A DNA stretch of 64,000 bases from Pantoea sp. 18069. GTDB lineage: Bacteria > Pseudomonadota > Gammaproteobacteria > Burkholderiales > Burkholderiaceae_C. Of this stretch, positions 16,548 through 26,794 are shown in pieces. Both the position numbers and the translations under genes were made by a program. The first letter of the stretch is position 1; each line of letters starts with the position of its first letter. The notes beneath the pieces were generated by a model, which made no database searches, was not told the origin of the DNA, and saw only the letters and a list, made by a program, of their open reading frames with translations. The stretch spans positions 1 through 64,000 of the forward strand of contig NZ_CACSJA010000014.1 in NCBI RefSeq assembly GCF_902706035.1, in the 5' to 3' direction.

Positions 16548-18202
16548 CAGCCGCCCCCCTGCAGCAGCGCCTGCAAGGTCGCGAGCGTGTCGGCCTCCTC
16601 CACCGGCTTGTCTTCACGGCGGCGCAGCATGCGCGGAAAGCGCACGGCAATGCCGCTCTTGTGGCGCTTGCTGGCGGCTATGCCTTCGAAGCCCAGCTCG
16701 AACACCATGGTCGGTGTCACGCTGCGCACCGGGCCGAAGGTCTCGACCGTGGTCTTGCGGATCTGCGCATCGACGGCGCGCATCTCCGCATCGGTCAGGC
16801 CCGAATAGGCCTTGGCAAACGGCACGAGCTGGCGCGCGGGATCGTCCTGCGGTCCGTTCCAGACCGCAAACGTGTAGTCGCTGTAGAGGCTCGCCCTGCG
16901 CCCGTGGCCGCGCTGCGCATAGATCAGCACCGCGTCCACCGACAGCGGGTCTATCTTCCATTTCCACCAGACACCCACGTCCTTGGTGCGGCCCACGCCG
17001 TAGTGCGCGTCCAGGTGCTTGAGCATCATGCCCTCGACGCCCAGCGCGCGCGCCTGCTCGCGCTGGCTTGCCAGCGCCGCCCAGTCGCCGCCGCGCAGCA
17101 GCGGGCTCAGTTCGAGCTGGGGATGGGCAAAGGCCGCGACCAGGTGTTCCAGCCGCGCGCGCCGCGCATGCTGGGGCAGCGCGCGCAGATCGGCGCCCTG
17201 GTCCTCGAGCAGATCGTAGACGCACAGCACCACGGGCAATTCGCGCAGCAGCTTGGCACTCAGCGCCTTGCGGCCTATGCGCTGCTGCAGCTGGGCAAAC
17301 GGCTGGGCCCGGCCGTCGCGCCAGACCAGGATCTCGCCGTCGAGCACCGTGCCCTCGGGCAGCACGGCGCCCATTGCCTGCAGTTCGGGGTAGCGCTCGC
17401 TGACCAGTTCCTCGCCACGCGTCCAGAGCGCGACCTGGCCTGCGCGCCGCACGAGCTGGGCGCGTATGCCGTCCCATTTCCACTCGACCAGCCAGCCGTC
17501 CGCGGGGCCCAGCGCCGCGTCGAACTGCGCCAGCGGCAGATTGAACGGGTGGGCCAGAAAGAACGGATAGGGCTGGCCGCCGCGCGGCCCGTTGCCCTCG
17601 CCCGCGGCATCATCGGGGGCGATCAAGGCCTGGTAATCTTCGGCCGAGGGCCGGGCACCAATGTGCGTATAGCCCATCAGGCGCTGGGCGATCACCTTGG
17701 CGTCGACACCGCTCACCGCCGCGAGTGCCTGCGTAACCTGCAGCTTGGAAACCCCGACGCGAAACGCCCCCGTGATCAGCTTGAAATAAACCAGCCGCTG
17801 CGCCGCGGCCAGCATGCGCCACTGGTCTTGAAGAATGCGCGCCAGCGCTTCGGGCGCCTGGCCGCGCAGTGCCAGCAGATGCTGCTCCATCCAGTCGGCC
17901 AGCGGCAGTTCGAGCGCCGCAGCGGGTACGGGCAGCAGCAGCGCCATCGTCTCGGCCAGATCGCCTACGGCTTCGTAGCTCTCGTCAAACAGCCATTCGG
18001 GCAGGCCGGCCGCAAGACGCGCCTGTTCGCGCAGCAGCCGCGTGGGCACGAGCTGGCGCGGCTTGCCGCCCGCGAGGAAATACACCGCCCAGGCCGCGTC
18101 GCGCGCCGGCGCGGCGCGCAGATAGCGCTGCAGCGCGGCCTGCTTGGCGAGGCTGGACGTGGAAGCGTCGAGTTCGCGGTAGAGATCGGCAAAGGCCTTC
18201 AT
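16547..18202 (-). CDS. ATP-dependent DNA ligase (Lhr/PdeM-associated type)
   Basis: 551 residues. An N-terminal helical DNA-binding domain (about 1-200) is followed by the adenylation domain, with nucleophile Lys242 in [10 protein letters not shown] (motif I KxDG), LDGEILVW (motif III/IV) and EGMMLKHLD, and then an OB fold holding [19 protein letters not shown] (motifs IV-V). This is the separate bacterial repair ligase class, not LigA (NAD-dependent) nor LigD (no polymerase or nuclease domain). Translationally coupled to the exonuclease upstream and the helicase downstream. Confidence 0.95.
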   Translation of the reverse strand: MKAFADLYRELDASTSSLAKQAALQRYLRAAPARDAAWAVYFLAGGKPRQLVPTRLLREQARLAAGLPEWLFDESYEAVGDLAETMALLLPVPAAALELPLADWMEQHLLALRGQAPEALARILQDQWRMLAAAQRLVYFKLITGAFRVGVSKLQVTQALAAVSGVDAKVIAQRLMGYTHIGARPSAEDYQALIAPDDAAGEGNGPRGGQPYPFFLAHPFNLPLAQFDAALGPADGWLVEWKWDGIRAQLVRRAGQVALWTRGEELVSERYPELQAMGAVLPEGTVLDGEILVWRDGRAQPFAQLQQRIGRKALSAKLLRELPVVLCVYDLLEDQGADLRALPQHARRARLEHLVAAFAHPQLELSPLLRGGDWAALASQREQARALGVEGMMLKHLDAHYGVGRTKDVGVWWKWKIDPLSVDAVLIYAQRGHGRRASLYSDYTFAVWNGPQDDPARQLVPFAKAYSGLTDAEMRAVDAQIRKTTVETFGPVRSVTPTMVFELGFEGIAASKRHKSGIAVRFPRMLRRREDKPVEEADTLATLQALLQGGG

Positions 18203-19260
18203 GCGGAGTCAGGCGTCGATTCTTCATCCGCCGTGCGCGGCGCGGCGTCGTCGGCTTCGTCGTGGTCGCCATATTCCGTGGAAAAGCCCTGGGCCTGCAG
18301 CCCCTGCTCGCCCAGCCAGCGCACCATCACCGCCACGCTGCCATGCGTGACGAACACCCGTTCGGCCCCGGTCGCAAGAATCGCCGACTGCAGGCCGGGC
18401 CAGTCCGCATGGTCGGAGACGACAAAACCGCGGTCCACGCCGCGCCGCCGGCGCGTGCCGCGCAGCAGCATCCAGCCGCTGGCAAACGCATCCGAGGGGT
18501 TGGGGCCGAAGCGCCGCAGCCAGCTGCTGCGCCCGGCCGAGGGCGGCGCGATCACCAGCGAACGCGCAAGCGCCGCCTTGTCCAGCGCCGCATCGGTTGC
18601 GTAGTGCGTGGGCGGCAGCGCCACGCCGGCCGCGCGGTAGATCGCGTTGATCGGCTCGACGGCGCCATGCGCGACGATGGGCCCTATGCCCGCATCCACG
18701 CCGTAGAGCAGCCGCTGTGCCTTGCCCAGCGCATAGGCATAGAGCACGGACGCGCACCCGGCTTCGGCGTTGCTGCGCCACCAGGCGTTGATCTCGGCAA
18801 ACAGCGCTTGCTGTGTCGGCCAGCGATAGATCGGCAGGCCGAACGTCGATTCCGTGATGAAAGTGTCGCAGCGCACGGGCTCGAACGGCGCGCAGGTGCC
18901 GTCATTCTCGAGCTTGTAGTCGCCCGACGCGACCCAGACCCTGCCGCCATGCGCGAGCCTGACCTGTGCCGAGCCCAGCACATGGCCGGCCGGGTGCAGC
19001 GACAGCTGCACGCCGTGGTGGTCTATGACCTCGCCATAGGCCAGCGTCTGCAGCGTGATGTCTTCGCCCAGGCGCCGGCGCAGTATCGGCGCGCTGTCGT
19101 GGTGGGCGAGGTAATGCGCACTGCCCCAGCGCGCATGGTCGCTGTGCGCATGGGTGATCACGGCCCGCTCCACCGGCCGCCAGGGGTCGATGTAGAAGTC
19201 GCCCGGCGGGCAATACAGTCCTTCGGGACGGGCGACGATCAGGTCCGCTGCAGCGCGCAT
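18199..19260 (-). CDS. Ligase-associated metallo-beta-lactamase-fold DNA exonuclease
   Basis: 353 residues; start at 19260 chosen because the conserved N-terminus (LIVARPEGLYCPPGDFYIDP) begins there. Beta-CASP/MBL motifs: VITHAHSDHARWG (HxHxDH), LHPAGHVLGSAQV, VASGDYKLE, and a C-terminal FVTHGSV. The family is SNM1/artemis-like and occurs next to Lhr-linked ATP-dependent ligases. It is the first gene of the four-gene repair operon and overlaps the ligase start by four bases. Confidence 0.92.
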   Translation of the reverse strand: MRAAADLIVARPEGLYCPPGDFYIDPWRPVERAVITHAHSDHARWGSAHYLAHHDSAPILRRRLGEDITLQTLAYGEVIDHHGVQLSLHPAGHVLGSAQVRLAHGGRVWVASGDYKLENDGTCAPFEPVRCDTFITESTFGLPIYRWPTQQALFAEINAWWRSNAEAGCASVLYAYALGKAQRLLYGVDAGIGPIVAHGAVEPINAIYRAAGVALPPTHYATDAALDKAALARSLVIAPPSAGRSSWLRRFGPNPSDAFASGWMLLRGTRRRRGVDRGFVVSDHADWPGLQSAILATGAERVFVTHGSVAVMVRWLGEQGLQAQGFSTEYGDHDEADDAAPRTADEESTPDSA

Positions 19261-19578
19261 GCTTTGGATGCTATGCGTGCGGCGCGCAGGATGCTGTAGG
19301 ACGGAGCACCATCCAAACGGGCCCCGCGGTGCCGATGGATGGCATGGGCACTGACGGACCGACCCATCGCAGTCGCGGACCGAGGTGTCTGACCCGGGCC
19401 GGGCACGCGAGTGCCCTGGGCGCCCTTCCCTTCGCGAGTGACTCATCCGGCAGCAACCAGGCGACAGACGCCTCACTGAAAAAGGACGTCGATGGCGCCC
19501 ACGCTTTTCTTCCCGTGCGGAAGGGCGAGGTTTGACACGCCGCCCGCTCCCCCGGTCTTGCGCGGCTATGCTCGCACG
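19261..19578. other. Spacer between the divergent repair operon and LysR gene
   Basis: No supported gene. It must hold the promoters of the repair operon (leftward) and the LysR gene (rightward), but no LexA-type CTG-N10-CAG box is evident. A diverged copy of the palindromic sequence seen at 86-110 lies at 19510-19534. Confidence 0.6.
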
Positions 19579-20481
19579 ATGCGACTTGAAGATCTTGAAG
19601 TTTTTCGTGCAGTTCATGAAACCGGCAGCTTTCAGCGCGCGGGCCAGCGCTCCGGGCTGACACAGTCGGCCGTGACCAAGGTCATCCGCAAGCTGGAGGA
19701 CGAGTTTGGCTTGCAACTGCTGGAACGAGGCAGCGGCAAGGCTGCGCTGACCCCGGCGGGGCGCACCCTGTATGCGCGTGCGCTGGAACTGGGCCGGCTC
19801 TCTGCCGTCACTCGGCACGACATGGCGAGCGAGGCCGCAGCGCTGCGCGGAACGATACGTCTTGGCGTGGTACCCGCGCTGCTCAACAGCGTGGTTTCGC
19901 CGGTGATCGCGGATCTGCTCGCTGGCCCGCAAGCCGTCCAGATCCACTTGATCGTCAAGCCATCCATCGAACTGGTCCATCTCGTGGAAGAGGCAAAGCT
20001 CGACCTGGCCGTGTGCTTTGGCGTCCAGCACGTGCAGCCGCAGGTCGCACGAACGCTGGTCGGCCGCCAGCGCTACCGTCTGGTCGTCCGCTCAGGGCAT
20101 CCCCTGGCAGGAACTGCACCGGGCCTTGAAGAACTGTCCAGGTTGCGCTGGCTGTTGCCAGATCCTGAAGTGACGCTGCGCGCGGAGATCGACAGGATGT
20201 TTGCCGACGCAGGCTTCGGCGCCCTGGATGTGCGCGTTGAAACAGACAGCTCGGCCACGCTTTTGATTCCTCTTTTGGCCAAGACGGACCTGGTGGCGGT
20301 GCTCGCCGAGCAAAAGCATCAACCGCTGTCTGCCCATGGGCTCGCCGCCCTGAACGTGGACCTGGCCGCGCTCGTGGGAGATGCCGCGATCTATTACCGG
20401 CGCCAGACGCCTTCCGTCGGCGTGCTGATGAACCTCAAGAGCAGGCTGGAAGCCCAGGCACGCAGCAATTTCCCCAATTGA
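19579..20481 (+). CDS. LysR-family transcriptional regulator
   Basis: 300 residues from ATG 19579, where the family N-terminus starts (MRLEDLEVFRAVHETGSFQ). The HTH is in QRAGQRSGLTQSAVTKVIRK, followed by the linker and a periplasmic-binding-like effector domain (GTIRLGVVPALLN onward). It lies upstream of, and codirectional with, the acyl-CoA synthetase/VOC/TctC genes, so it probably controls them. Effector unknown. The unusual Gln-Ser-Ala-Val-Thr recognition helix is within family variation. Confidence 0.88.
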   Translation: MRLEDLEVFRAVHETGSFQRAGQRSGLTQSAVTKVIRKLEDEFGLQLLERGSGKAALTPAGRTLYARALELGRLSAVTRHDMASEAAALRGTIRLGVVPALLNSVVSPVIADLLAGPQAVQIHLIVKPSIELVHLVEEAKLDLAVCFGVQHVQPQVARTLVGRQRYRLVVRSGHPLAGTAPGLEELSRLRWLLPDPEVTLRAEIDRMFADAGFGALDVRVETDSSATLLIPLLAKTDLVAVLAEQKHQPLSAHGLAALNVDLAALVGDAAIYYRRQTPSVGVLMNLKSRLEAQARSNFPN

Positions 20482-20684
20482 TGCCGCCGGCCCTGCATTC
20501 CTTCCCGGAATCGATTCAGGAAGAAAAGTCGCCGAGCCAGTCCTAAAGTCCTTTTCATGCGACGACGGGTTTCTCGTCGTACACCGCCGCATGCCCCATG
20601 AATCCAAGTGGGAGCGGTCGTGCTTCGCTCGTCTGCAGGCCACACCGGGCCGGTCAACCGAGCGTCGACAACTTAGCTTGAAAA

Positions 20685-22304
20685 ATGACCATGGACCTCA
20701 AGAACAGCCTCTACGAACAATTCCGCCTGGCGGCCGAAAATTTTGCAACGAGCAGTTTTCTGGCCGTGCCCCGCCGCCTGGCACAGGCCTGGGAAATCCC
20801 GAATGAAATTCTGTACGGCGAGGCCCTCGAGCGCGTCGATGCCTTGCGCAACGACTATGCAGCACAGGGCATTGGCGAGGGAGACCGAATCGCTTTGGCC
20901 TTCGAATCGCGGCCCGAGTTCGTCTTCCACTACCTGGCGTTGAACGCGCTGGGCGCCTGCATCGTGCCGCTGAATACCGACCTGACCGTACCCGAGATGT
21001 CGTACCAGCTCGGCCATTCGGGGTGCAGCGCGGTGCTCGGACTGGCGGCGCTCGCGCCGCTCTTGCGCCGCGCCATCGAAGCCACGGGTAGGAATATCCC
21101 TCTAAGCACCAATGGTCCTCAAGGTTTGCGCGCACTGTGGCGTGAACACGGTCGCAGCGCACCCATCTCCAAGCCGATGGAGCGCGAGGCCGCCATCCTC
21201 TACACCTCAGGCACCACGGGCCAACCCAAGGGCTGTGTGCTCACCAACGTGTACCTGCAGGAAGCGGCGGGCTACAACCTGCAGCTTCCCCCGCATCTGG
21301 CCTTTGCGGCGGGCGCCGAGCGGCAGATGAACCCCCTGCCGCTGTATCACATGAATGCCATCAACTCGTTGGGGGCAGCCATCATGACCGGCTCGTGCTA
21401 TGTGATGCCGGGACGCTTCAGCGCCACGCACTGGTGGGACGATGTTGCCGATACCCGGGCCACGCGCTTCAAGTATCTGGGAATCATGATTCCGGCCTTG
21501 CTGGGCCAGCCAGCCGCGCCCCGTGATCGCCACTCGGGCGTGAAAGTCGCCTTCGGCGCGGGCGTGGACCCGGTGCTCCATGAAAGGTTCGAGCAGCGTT
21601 TCGCCATTCCGCTGATCGAAGTCTGGGGCATGACGGAAAGCGGGCGATTCATGTGCGTCGATCAGGAACCTCGGCAGATCCACACCCGGGCCTGCGGACG
21701 GCCGCTGCCGGGTCTGGAGGCACGAATCGTTGACGACTCCGGCCAGGAAGTCCCGCACGGAACGACCGGAGAACTGGTGGTGCGCCACAGCGCCCAGGCG
21801 CCACGCTACGGTTTCTTCAGCGGCTACCTCGATGACCCGGCCGCCACCGAAGCCGCATGGGCCGGCGGCTGGTTTCACAGCGGCGACCTGTGCACGCGCG
21901 CAGCCGACGGCATGTTCACTTTCGTCGACCGCAAGAAAAACATCGTGCGGCGCAGCGGAGAGAACATTTCCAGTGCGGAAGTCGAGGCCGTGCTGGCCGC
22001 CAGCCCGCTGGTCAAGCAAGTGGCAGTCGCGGCCGTGCCTGACGCGCTGCGCGACGAGGAGGTGCTGGCTTGCGTCATTGCGGCGGACGAAGTCGCCCGC
22101 GATCGAACGCTTGCGTTGTCCTTGCACGCGTTTGCGGAGCAGCGCCTGGCCTACTACAAGCCGCCGGGATGGATCTATTTCGTTGATGAACTGCCTATCA
22201 CCGGTACGCAAAAAGTGCAGAAGCACCGGCTCTTCCCTGACGGCTTTCGCCCGGATCTGCCAGGCCTGCACGACGTACGCGACCAGAAGCGCTGGAAGAA
22301 GTGA
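20685..22304 (+). CDS. AMP-forming acyl-CoA synthetase
   Basis: 539 residues. The adenylate-forming core motif is YTSGTTGQPKG, with VWGMTESG, the hinge Asp region GWFHSGDLCTR and the catalytic C-terminal Lys region PITGTQKVQKHRL. The protein resembles crotonobetaine/carnitine- and fatty-acid-type ligases but the acid substrate cannot be read from sequence. With the VOC protein and a TctC binding protein downstream, it probably activates an imported carboxylic acid to its CoA thioester. Confidence 0.9.
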   Translation: MTMDLKNSLYEQFRLAAENFATSSFLAVPRRLAQAWEIPNEILYGEALERVDALRNDYAAQGIGEGDRIALAFESRPEFVFHYLALNALGACIVPLNTDLTVPEMSYQLGHSGCSAVLGLAALAPLLRRAIEATGRNIPLSTNGPQGLRALWREHGRSAPISKPMEREAAILYTSGTTGQPKGCVLTNVYLQEAAGYNLQLPPHLAFAAGAERQMNPLPLYHMNAINSLGAAIMTGSCYVMPGRFSATHWWDDVADTRATRFKYLGIMIPALLGQPAAPRDRHSGVKVAFGAGVDPVLHERFEQRFAIPLIEVWGMTESGRFMCVDQEPRQIHTRACGRPLPGLEARIVDDSGQEVPHGTTGELVVRHSAQAPRYGFFSGYLDDPAATEAAWAGGWFHSGDLCTRAADGMFTFVDRKKNIVRRSGENISSAEVEAVLAASPLVKQVAVAAVPDALRDEEVLACVIAADEVARDRTLALSLHAFAEQRLAYYKPPGWIYFVDELPITGTQKVQKHRLFPDGFRPDLPGLHDVRDQKRWKK

Positions 22305-22345
22305 AGCACCACACCATTCGATTTGAAACAACGAAGGAGACATCC

Positions 22346-22813
22346 ATGACCGCAGCCGCCATTTCCGCAACACACAGCCCGGAGCATCCATACGGACTCA
22401 CCGATCGCTACCACCTTCAACACATCCATCTGTTCGCCTCGAACATCGAAGAGACGATGGCGTTCTACACGAAGTGGTTCGATGCACGCATCGCCTGGGA
22501 TGGCGACTACGGTGGCGCGAGAAACGTGTTCATGAAGATCGGCATAGGCGCGATACACCTGTACGAGCAATCGCCACGGGACCTGGGCCGCAACGCCGTG
22601 CACCACCTGGGCATGCAAGTTGTTGGCCTGCGCGACGTCTATGACCGGATGCAGGCTGCGGGCGTGGAACTCCTCAATCCTATCCGCGAGCACGACGGCG
22701 GTGGCTACTTCATGGTCAAGGCGCCCGATGACGTATTGCTAGAAGTGTTTGAAGCCGGCAAAGGCCGCGATCCCCGCGTGCTGGAGTACTACGGGCTCGG
22801 TTCAGGCGAATGA
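22346..22813 (+). CDS. VOC-superfamily protein (glyoxalase/dioxygenase fold)
   Basis: 155 residues; AAGGAGA precedes ATG 22346. The paired beta-alpha-beta-beta-beta pattern is clear: LQHIHLFASNIEETMAFYTK with a metal-site His, GIGAIHLYEQ, then AVHHLGMQVVGLRDVYDRM and VLLEVFEAGKG with the closing Glu. Possible roles include epimerase, lyase or extradiol dioxygenase acting on the product of the acyl-CoA synthetase. Context suggests a CoA-ester or hydroxy-acid substrate. Confidence 0.85.
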   Translation: MTAAAISATHSPEHPYGLTDRYHLQHIHLFASNIEETMAFYTKWFDARIAWDGDYGGARNVFMKIGIGAIHLYEQSPRDLGRNAVHHLGMQVVGLRDVYDRMQAAGVELLNPIREHDGGGYFMVKAPDDVLLEVFEAGKGRDPRVLEYYGLGSGE

Positions 22814-22945
22814 CGCTGGGCAGCAGGCAGCGCAAGCTGTTCAACGCCTGGCGCATGGCAACGGGGCGCTTTCCATGCCTCATCCATCGACTCGACGACC
22901 GTGCCTGGCATCCATCAGGCACGCATAACTACCAAGGAGACAATC

Positions 22946-23914
22946 GTGCGAATCAAAACCCTTCTCTCTATCGCCGCGCTCGCCTGCAGTGGCTTTGCCT
23001 GGGGCCAGAACTATCCCAACAGGCCGGTGACGATCGTGGTGCCAGCCGGTGCCGGTGGCGGCACCGACATCCTCGCGCGGGCGATGGCCGACGAGCTCGG
23101 AAAGCGCCTGAAGCAGACCTTCATCGTCGACAACAAGACGGGCGCATCGGGCATGATCGGCACCCAGGCGGTAGCCCGCGCAGCCCCCGACGGCTACACG
23201 CTGCTGTTCGCCTACTCGGCACCGATCTACTATGCGCGGCACATGTTCGCCAAGGTCCCCTACGATGTCAGCCGCGACCTGGCCGTCGTCTCTGAAGTGG
23301 CGGCCAACAACCTCATCCTTGTCGTCAACAACGAGCTGCCCGTCAAGGACATGAAGGATTTCATGGCCTGGGCCCAGCAGGGCAAGGGCAAGCTGAGCTA
23401 TGGCTCCATCGGCATTGGCTCCGCCGGGCACCTGGCTGCGGCGTACCTGAACGAGAGCCGTGGCCTTGCCCAGGCGCATGTGCCCTACAAAAGCGAGGCG
23501 CCGTTCGCCCAGGATCTCGCCGGCGGCATCGTTCCCTGGGGCATGGGGACACTCGCGCCGATGCAGCCCCACATCCAGTCGGGCAAGGTCAGGCCGATCG
23601 CGGTGCTGGCAGAGAATCGCCTGCCTGCGCTGCCGAACGTGCCAACGATCAAGGAACTGGGCTTTCCTGATCCCGAATTGCGATCAATGACCTGGTTCAC
23701 TTTTGCAGCGCCGGCGCGCACGCCGCAGCCCATTCTTGATCTGCTCGAAAAACACGCCCGTGAAATCGCCCACTCTGCCGAAATGAAGGCGCGTTTTCAG
23801 GTGCTGGGCCTGGACCCCATCGGGGGCTCCGCCGAGGAGTTCCGCCGCAATTTCGAAGCCAGCCGACCGGTACTCGAAAGGCTGGTGAAAGTCTCTGGCG
23901 CGCGCACCGAGTAG
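22946..23914 (+). CDS. TctC/Bug-family periplasmic binding protein (1)
   Basis: 322 residues from GTG 22946 with AAGGAGA; signal peptide ends at AWGQ. Family blocks: NRPVTIVVPAGAGGGTDILARA, FIVDNKTGASG, DGYTLLFAYS and HVPYKSEAP. Bug proteins bind carboxylates (di-/tricarboxylates, aromatic or amino acids) for TctAB or act as sensors. No membrane components are nearby. It ends the LysR/acyl-CoA synthetase/VOC unit. Confidence 0.93.
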   Translation: MRIKTLLSIAALACSGFAWGQNYPNRPVTIVVPAGAGGGTDILARAMADELGKRLKQTFIVDNKTGASGMIGTQAVARAAPDGYTLLFAYSAPIYYARHMFAKVPYDVSRDLAVVSEVAANNLILVVNNELPVKDMKDFMAWAQQGKGKLSYGSIGIGSAGHLAAAYLNESRGLAQAHVPYKSEAPFAQDLAGGIVPWGMGTLAPMQPHIQSGKVRPIAVLAENRLPALPNVPTIKELGFPDPELRSMTWFTFAAPARTPQPILDLLEKHAREIAHSAEMKARFQVLGLDPIGGSAEEFRRNFEASRPVLERLVKVSGARTE

Positions 23915-24358
23915 TCCTCGGTCACCTCGAACTCTGAGGAGCGGTGAAGTGGGCGAGACCCTGCGGGGTTGCGCCCGCCAAGAGGGGCCAACGGCATTGG
24001 CATGCCCATATTCGCTGCTGGCTGCACCGAGCCCGTGTCACACACCGTGCAGAGGCTGCAGAAGGAATATGCGATTGCAGCCGCTCGCCTCCACAACGTC
24101 GTGATGTCATGAATGCACGCATCCACAGCAACTTCCCGACATCAAGGCGGATGCGTTTGAGGCTTCATACTCAATGCGTTCTTAATCTCACTCCGCATGC
24201 AATTGAAACCGCCAGCTTCTTGCGGTGCGTGAAAAGCGGAGTTACCCGCCGACCAGAAGTCTAGAAACGTACGACAAATGCGGGGAACATCGCACGCGTG
24301 GCCCAGATAGTGCCCCTGGTTGCACGCGGGACGGGAACTTCAGCATCCAATACCCTCC
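23915..24358. other. Spacer with no supported gene
   Basis: Non-coding by composition. One short frame (23987-24112) has a helical tail (VQRLQKEYAIAAARLH) faintly like the end of an IclR regulator, but nothing in front of it supports a gene. The promoter of the LysR gene at 24359 must lie in the right part. Confidence 0.5.
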
Positions 24359-25312
24359 ATGGCTTTAGACATCCGCAACCTGCGCTACTTTCTGGGAGTG
24401 GCCGCCGCGCAGTCCATCTCGCGCGCGGCGGAAAACCTGCACATTGCCCAGCCGGCACTGAGCGTGCAGATGCGCCAGCTCGAGGAAGAACTCGGCACGC
24501 AGCTGCTCGAGCGCACACCCAAGGGCGTGGTGCTCACGGCCGCGGGCCGCCTGTTGCAGGAACGGGCGCAGGAGATTCTGGCGCGCGTCGACAGCCTGTA
24601 CGGCGATATCCGCAGCGCAGGCGCCGAGCCTCAGGGACAGGTGACCATCGGCCTGCCCTTGTCGGTGGCCCAGCTCATCACGCTGGAGCTGGTGCGCGCG
24701 GCCATGGCGCAATTGCCCAAGGTGCGCCTGCAATTCGTCGAGCTCAGCACCGGCCATGTGCCGCAGTCGCTGCTCAAGGGTGAGATCGATCTGGGGCTGA
24801 CCTTCATTGCCTCCGACATGCACAGCATCCGCTGCGAAGAACTGGTGCATGAAGACCTGGTGCTGATCGGCCCACCGGGGCGTTTCTCCGATTACGCGCA
24901 GTTCAACAGCAAGAAAGCCTGCAAGGTGCGATTTCGCGATCTCGACGGGCAGCCCATGGTGCTGCCGCAGGGCGCACAAAGCCTGCGCGCCTTGCTGGAG
25001 CAACTGCAGCGCAAGGCCTCCATCACGCTGCATGCCGCGGTGGAAGTCAGCTCGATCGCGCAGCTCATAGAACTGTCGGGCGCAGGCATTGGCTGGAGCA
25101 TCCTGTCCTATGCCTCGGTGCGCACGCAGTTGCGCGCCGGCCAGGTCTCGGTGGCGCGCATCACGCACCCGGCCATCACCCGCTCGGTCTACCTGTGCCG
25201 CAGCGCGGGAGCGCAGCCCACGATGGCCACGCTCGCGGTCATCGACCTGCTGCAGACCATCGTCGCGCAGATGAAGGCCGACGACCGCTGGCCCACCAGC
25301 TCGCCACGCTGA
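24359..25312 (+). CDS. LysR-family regulator (Nac/Cbl-like N-terminus)
   Basis: 317 residues from ATG 24359 (MALDIRNLRYFLGVAAAQSI). The HTH is in SRAAENLHIAQPALSVQMRQ; the effector domain starts near EPQGQVTIGLPLSVAQ. It is followed, same strand, by the CoA transferase, MaoC and TctC genes, which it probably activates in response to the organic acid or its CoA ester. Confidence 0.9.
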   Translation: MALDIRNLRYFLGVAAAQSISRAAENLHIAQPALSVQMRQLEEELGTQLLERTPKGVVLTAAGRLLQERAQEILARVDSLYGDIRSAGAEPQGQVTIGLPLSVAQLITLELVRAAMAQLPKVRLQFVELSTGHVPQSLLKGEIDLGLTFIASDMHSIRCEELVHEDLVLIGPPGRFSDYAQFNSKKACKVRFRDLDGQPMVLPQGAQSLRALLEQLQRKASITLHAAVEVSSIAQLIELSGAGIGWSILSYASVRTQLRAGQVSVARITHPAITRSVYLCRSAGAQPTMATLAVIDLLQTIVAQMKADDRWPTSSPR

Positions 25313-25524
25313 ATTCGCCAACTGCCGCGCGTGCGACCGCGGCGCCATCACCCGATGGGTATATGCCACCGTTATGGCCTGCATACGAAAACGCTCTTTG
25401 CGTTCACGGCGGGTGACTTCTAGCATTGCTGCTACAGCCTGCCAACGCGCCCTGCGTGCCACGGGCAATCACCCAGAACACCTGCGCGGCGCTCAAGCGC
25501 AGGCGCATTGACACACGGATTTCC

Positions 25525-26739
25525 ATGACTCCTCTCCAAGGCCTCAAGGTCATTGACCTCAGCAAAGTGCTCGCAGGACCGCTGTGCGGCCAGCATCTGG
25601 GCGAACTCGGCGCGGACGTGATCAAGATCGAGCCTCCCGCCGCCGGCGATGACACACGCTCCTGGCTGCCGCAAGAAAAGGGCCAGTCGGCAACCTTTCT
25701 CTCGGTCAACCACAACAAGCGCAGCCTGGCCGTCGACCTCAAGACCGAAGCCGGCCGTGCGATCGTGCACGCGCTGGTCAAGGACGCCGACATCGTGCTG
25801 CAGGGCTTTGGCGGCGGCACGGCGCGCAAGCTTGCCGTGGACTACGAGACGCTGTCGGCCCTGAACCCGCAACTGATCTACCTCGAGATCTCCGGCTACG
25901 GCCGCGACGGCCCCCTGGGCGCCGAGCCCGGCTACGACGTGATGCTGCAGGCCTTCAGCGGCATGATCAGCACCATGGGCGCGCCCGACGGACCTTTCGC
26001 GCGCGCCAGCTTTTCGCCCGTGGACCTGAACACCGGCACCAATGCCGTGGCGGGCGTGCTGGCCGCGGTCATCGAGCGCTCGCGCACGGGCAAGGGTGTC
26101 TATGTCGAAGTGTCGCTGCTCGATACCGCCATGGGCCTGATGACCTATCTCGCGCAGAACTACTGGCGTACCGGCAAGCTGCCCCAGCGCATGGGCACGG
26201 CCCATCCCGCCATGGCGCCGTACCAGGCATTCGAAGCCGCGGACGGCCCCATGATGGTCGGCGTAGGCAACGAAGCGCAGTGGAAGCGGTTTTGCGCCGT
26301 CGCGCAGTTGCAGGACATGCGCGATGACCCGCGCTTTGCCACCAATGCCGACCGCGTGGCCCATTTCGACGACACCGTGGCGCGGGTCGCGCAGGTGATG
26401 CGCACGCGCACCATAGCCGAATGGCTGCCTGCGCTGCGCGCCGCAGGCGTCGCCTGCTCGCCCATCCATACGCTGGACCAGGCCCTGGAGCACCCCCAGC
26501 TGCAGGCCCGGCAACTGCTCGTGCGCACCGAGCATCCGGTGCTGGGCGAGCTGCACAACGTAGGCCTGCCCATCCGCTTCAACGGCGAGGCGCGCAGCGC
26601 CTGCCGCACGCCGCCGCTGCTCGGCGAGCACACCCGCGAGGTGATGGCGCAGGCGGGATTCTCCGAAGACGACATTGCGCAGCTGACGCACACAGGGGTG
26701 GTGGCTGCGAGCGCCCCGCCCGCAGTCGCCGCGCAGTGA
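25525..26739 (+). CDS. Class III CoA transferase (CaiB/BaiF family)
   Basis: 404 residues from ATG 25525 (MTPLQGLKVIDLSKVLAGPL). The family landmark Asp, the residue that forms the acyl anhydride in formyl-CoA transferase, is Asp200 in VEVSLLDTAM. CoA-binding-type segments GADVIKIEPP and HNKRSLAVDLK are present. The enzyme moves CoA between acids without ATP. Pairing with a MaoC hydratase suggests activation of an unsaturated or hydroxy dicarboxylic acid, followed by hydration (inference). Confidence 0.92.
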   Translation: MTPLQGLKVIDLSKVLAGPLCGQHLGELGADVIKIEPPAAGDDTRSWLPQEKGQSATFLSVNHNKRSLAVDLKTEAGRAIVHALVKDADIVLQGFGGGTARKLAVDYETLSALNPQLIYLEISGYGRDGPLGAEPGYDVMLQAFSGMISTMGAPDGPFARASFSPVDLNTGTNAVAGVLAAVIERSRTGKGVYVEVSLLDTAMGLMTYLAQNYWRTGKLPQRMGTAHPAMAPYQAFEAADGPMMVGVGNEAQWKRFCAVAQLQDMRDDPRFATNADRVAHFDDTVARVAQVMRTRTIAEWLPALRAAGVACSPIHTLDQALEHPQLQARQLLVRTEHPVLGELHNVGLPIRFNGEARSACRTPPLLGEHTREVMAQAGFSEDDIAQLTHTGVVAASAPPAVAAQ

Positions 26740-26794
26740 GCGTCGCAGCAGCGCCTTCGCCCCCAACCCATTCACCCCATCGCCCCTGACCACC

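Noticed and set aside
13851..18604. Long plus-strand open frames opposite the helicase, ligase and exonuclease genes
   Set aside because: The minus-strand frames carry full motif sets; the plus-strand products are low-complexity antisense translations.
23987..24112. Possible IclR C-terminal remnant
   Set aside because: Only about 40 codons with faint helical similarity and no upstream domain; not enough to call even a pseudogene.
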